This document shows positions 63,975 to 64,000 of a stretch of 64,000 nucleotides of DNA, in pieces. A program made the position numbers and the translations under genes. Each line of letters begins with the position of its first letter. Position 1 is the stretch's first letter. The notes under the pieces were generated by a model, which was given only the letters and a program-made list of their open reading frames with translations, was not told the origin of the DNA and made no database searches. Source of the stretch: Massilia niastensis DSM 21313. Its GTDB lineage: Bacteria > Pseudomonadota > Gammaproteobacteria > Burkholderiales > Burkholderiaceae_D. The DNA lies in NCBI RefSeq assembly GCF_000382345.1, contig NZ_KB908098.1, positions 31,946 to 95,945 of the forward strand. Direction: 5' to 3'.

Positions 63975-64000
63975 CCGGCAACACCGCGAGTGTTGTCAAA

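Overview
The window is high-GC DNA with dense, mostly operonic genes. The gene families and their order (pst-pho regulon, lplT/alr/radA, tsaB-rimI-uracil-DNA glycosylase, many c-di-GMP enzymes, Bug-type receptor) suggest a betaproteobacterium of the Oxalobacteraceae, probably Massilia/Telluria-like. That assignment comes from protein character only; there is no rRNA in the window.

Layout. 0-5 kb: signalling genes (a partial CHASE sensor, a membrane GGDEF protein with a dead active site, a Ppx/GppA phosphatase, a diguanylate cyclase). 5-14 kb: an accessory stretch with a hydrolase, a GFA-type protein, a complete IS1595-type insertion sequence with 8-bp target duplications, a Bug-type solute receptor, decayed fragments of a CoA-transferase, a leuCD pair with a LysR regulator, and maiA. 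14-18 kb: a binding protein translationally coupled to a large hybrid histidine kinase. 18-19 kb: a histone-H1-like Ala/Lys/Pro-rich protein and a small HTH protein.

19-29 kb is the most interesting part. A PhnCDE-type ABC transporter, whose binding protein resembles the putative selenate-binding subgroup, is divergent from egtD-egtB (ergothioneine pathway). Nearby lie selD (selenophosphate synthetase) and a glycosyltransferase that I recognise as SenB (selenosugar synthase). Together they suggest a selenium uptake and selenoneine/ergothioneine island, although a SenA-type selenoneine synthase is not seen in the window. A MITE-like element sits between two copies of a transcription terminator just upstream.

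29-44 kb: rhlE helicase, mltD, DUF1415/DUF1289/DUF1993 genes, a PAS-GGDEF-EAL protein, an orphan IorB-type molybdoprotein, a thioredoxin-like protein, and the tsaB-rimI-UDG-DUF1853 operon. 43.7-47.2 kb: a two-helix membrane protein followed by a fusion of a sodium:solute symporter, a STAC-like linker, GGDEF and EAL, i.e. a transporter fused to c-di-GMP enzymes. 47-52 kb: an ECF sigma factor, an exported protein, and a tungstate (tup) operon that lacks its permease and instead carries a small molybdopterin-domain protein, divergent from a ModE-like regulator. 52-57 kb: yjjG, lplT, alr, radA, PilZ. 57-64 kb: the complete phosphate regulon pstSCAB-phoU-phoB-phoR behind tandem Pho boxes. The window ends in direct repeats typical of the edge of a REP/RAYT-type element.
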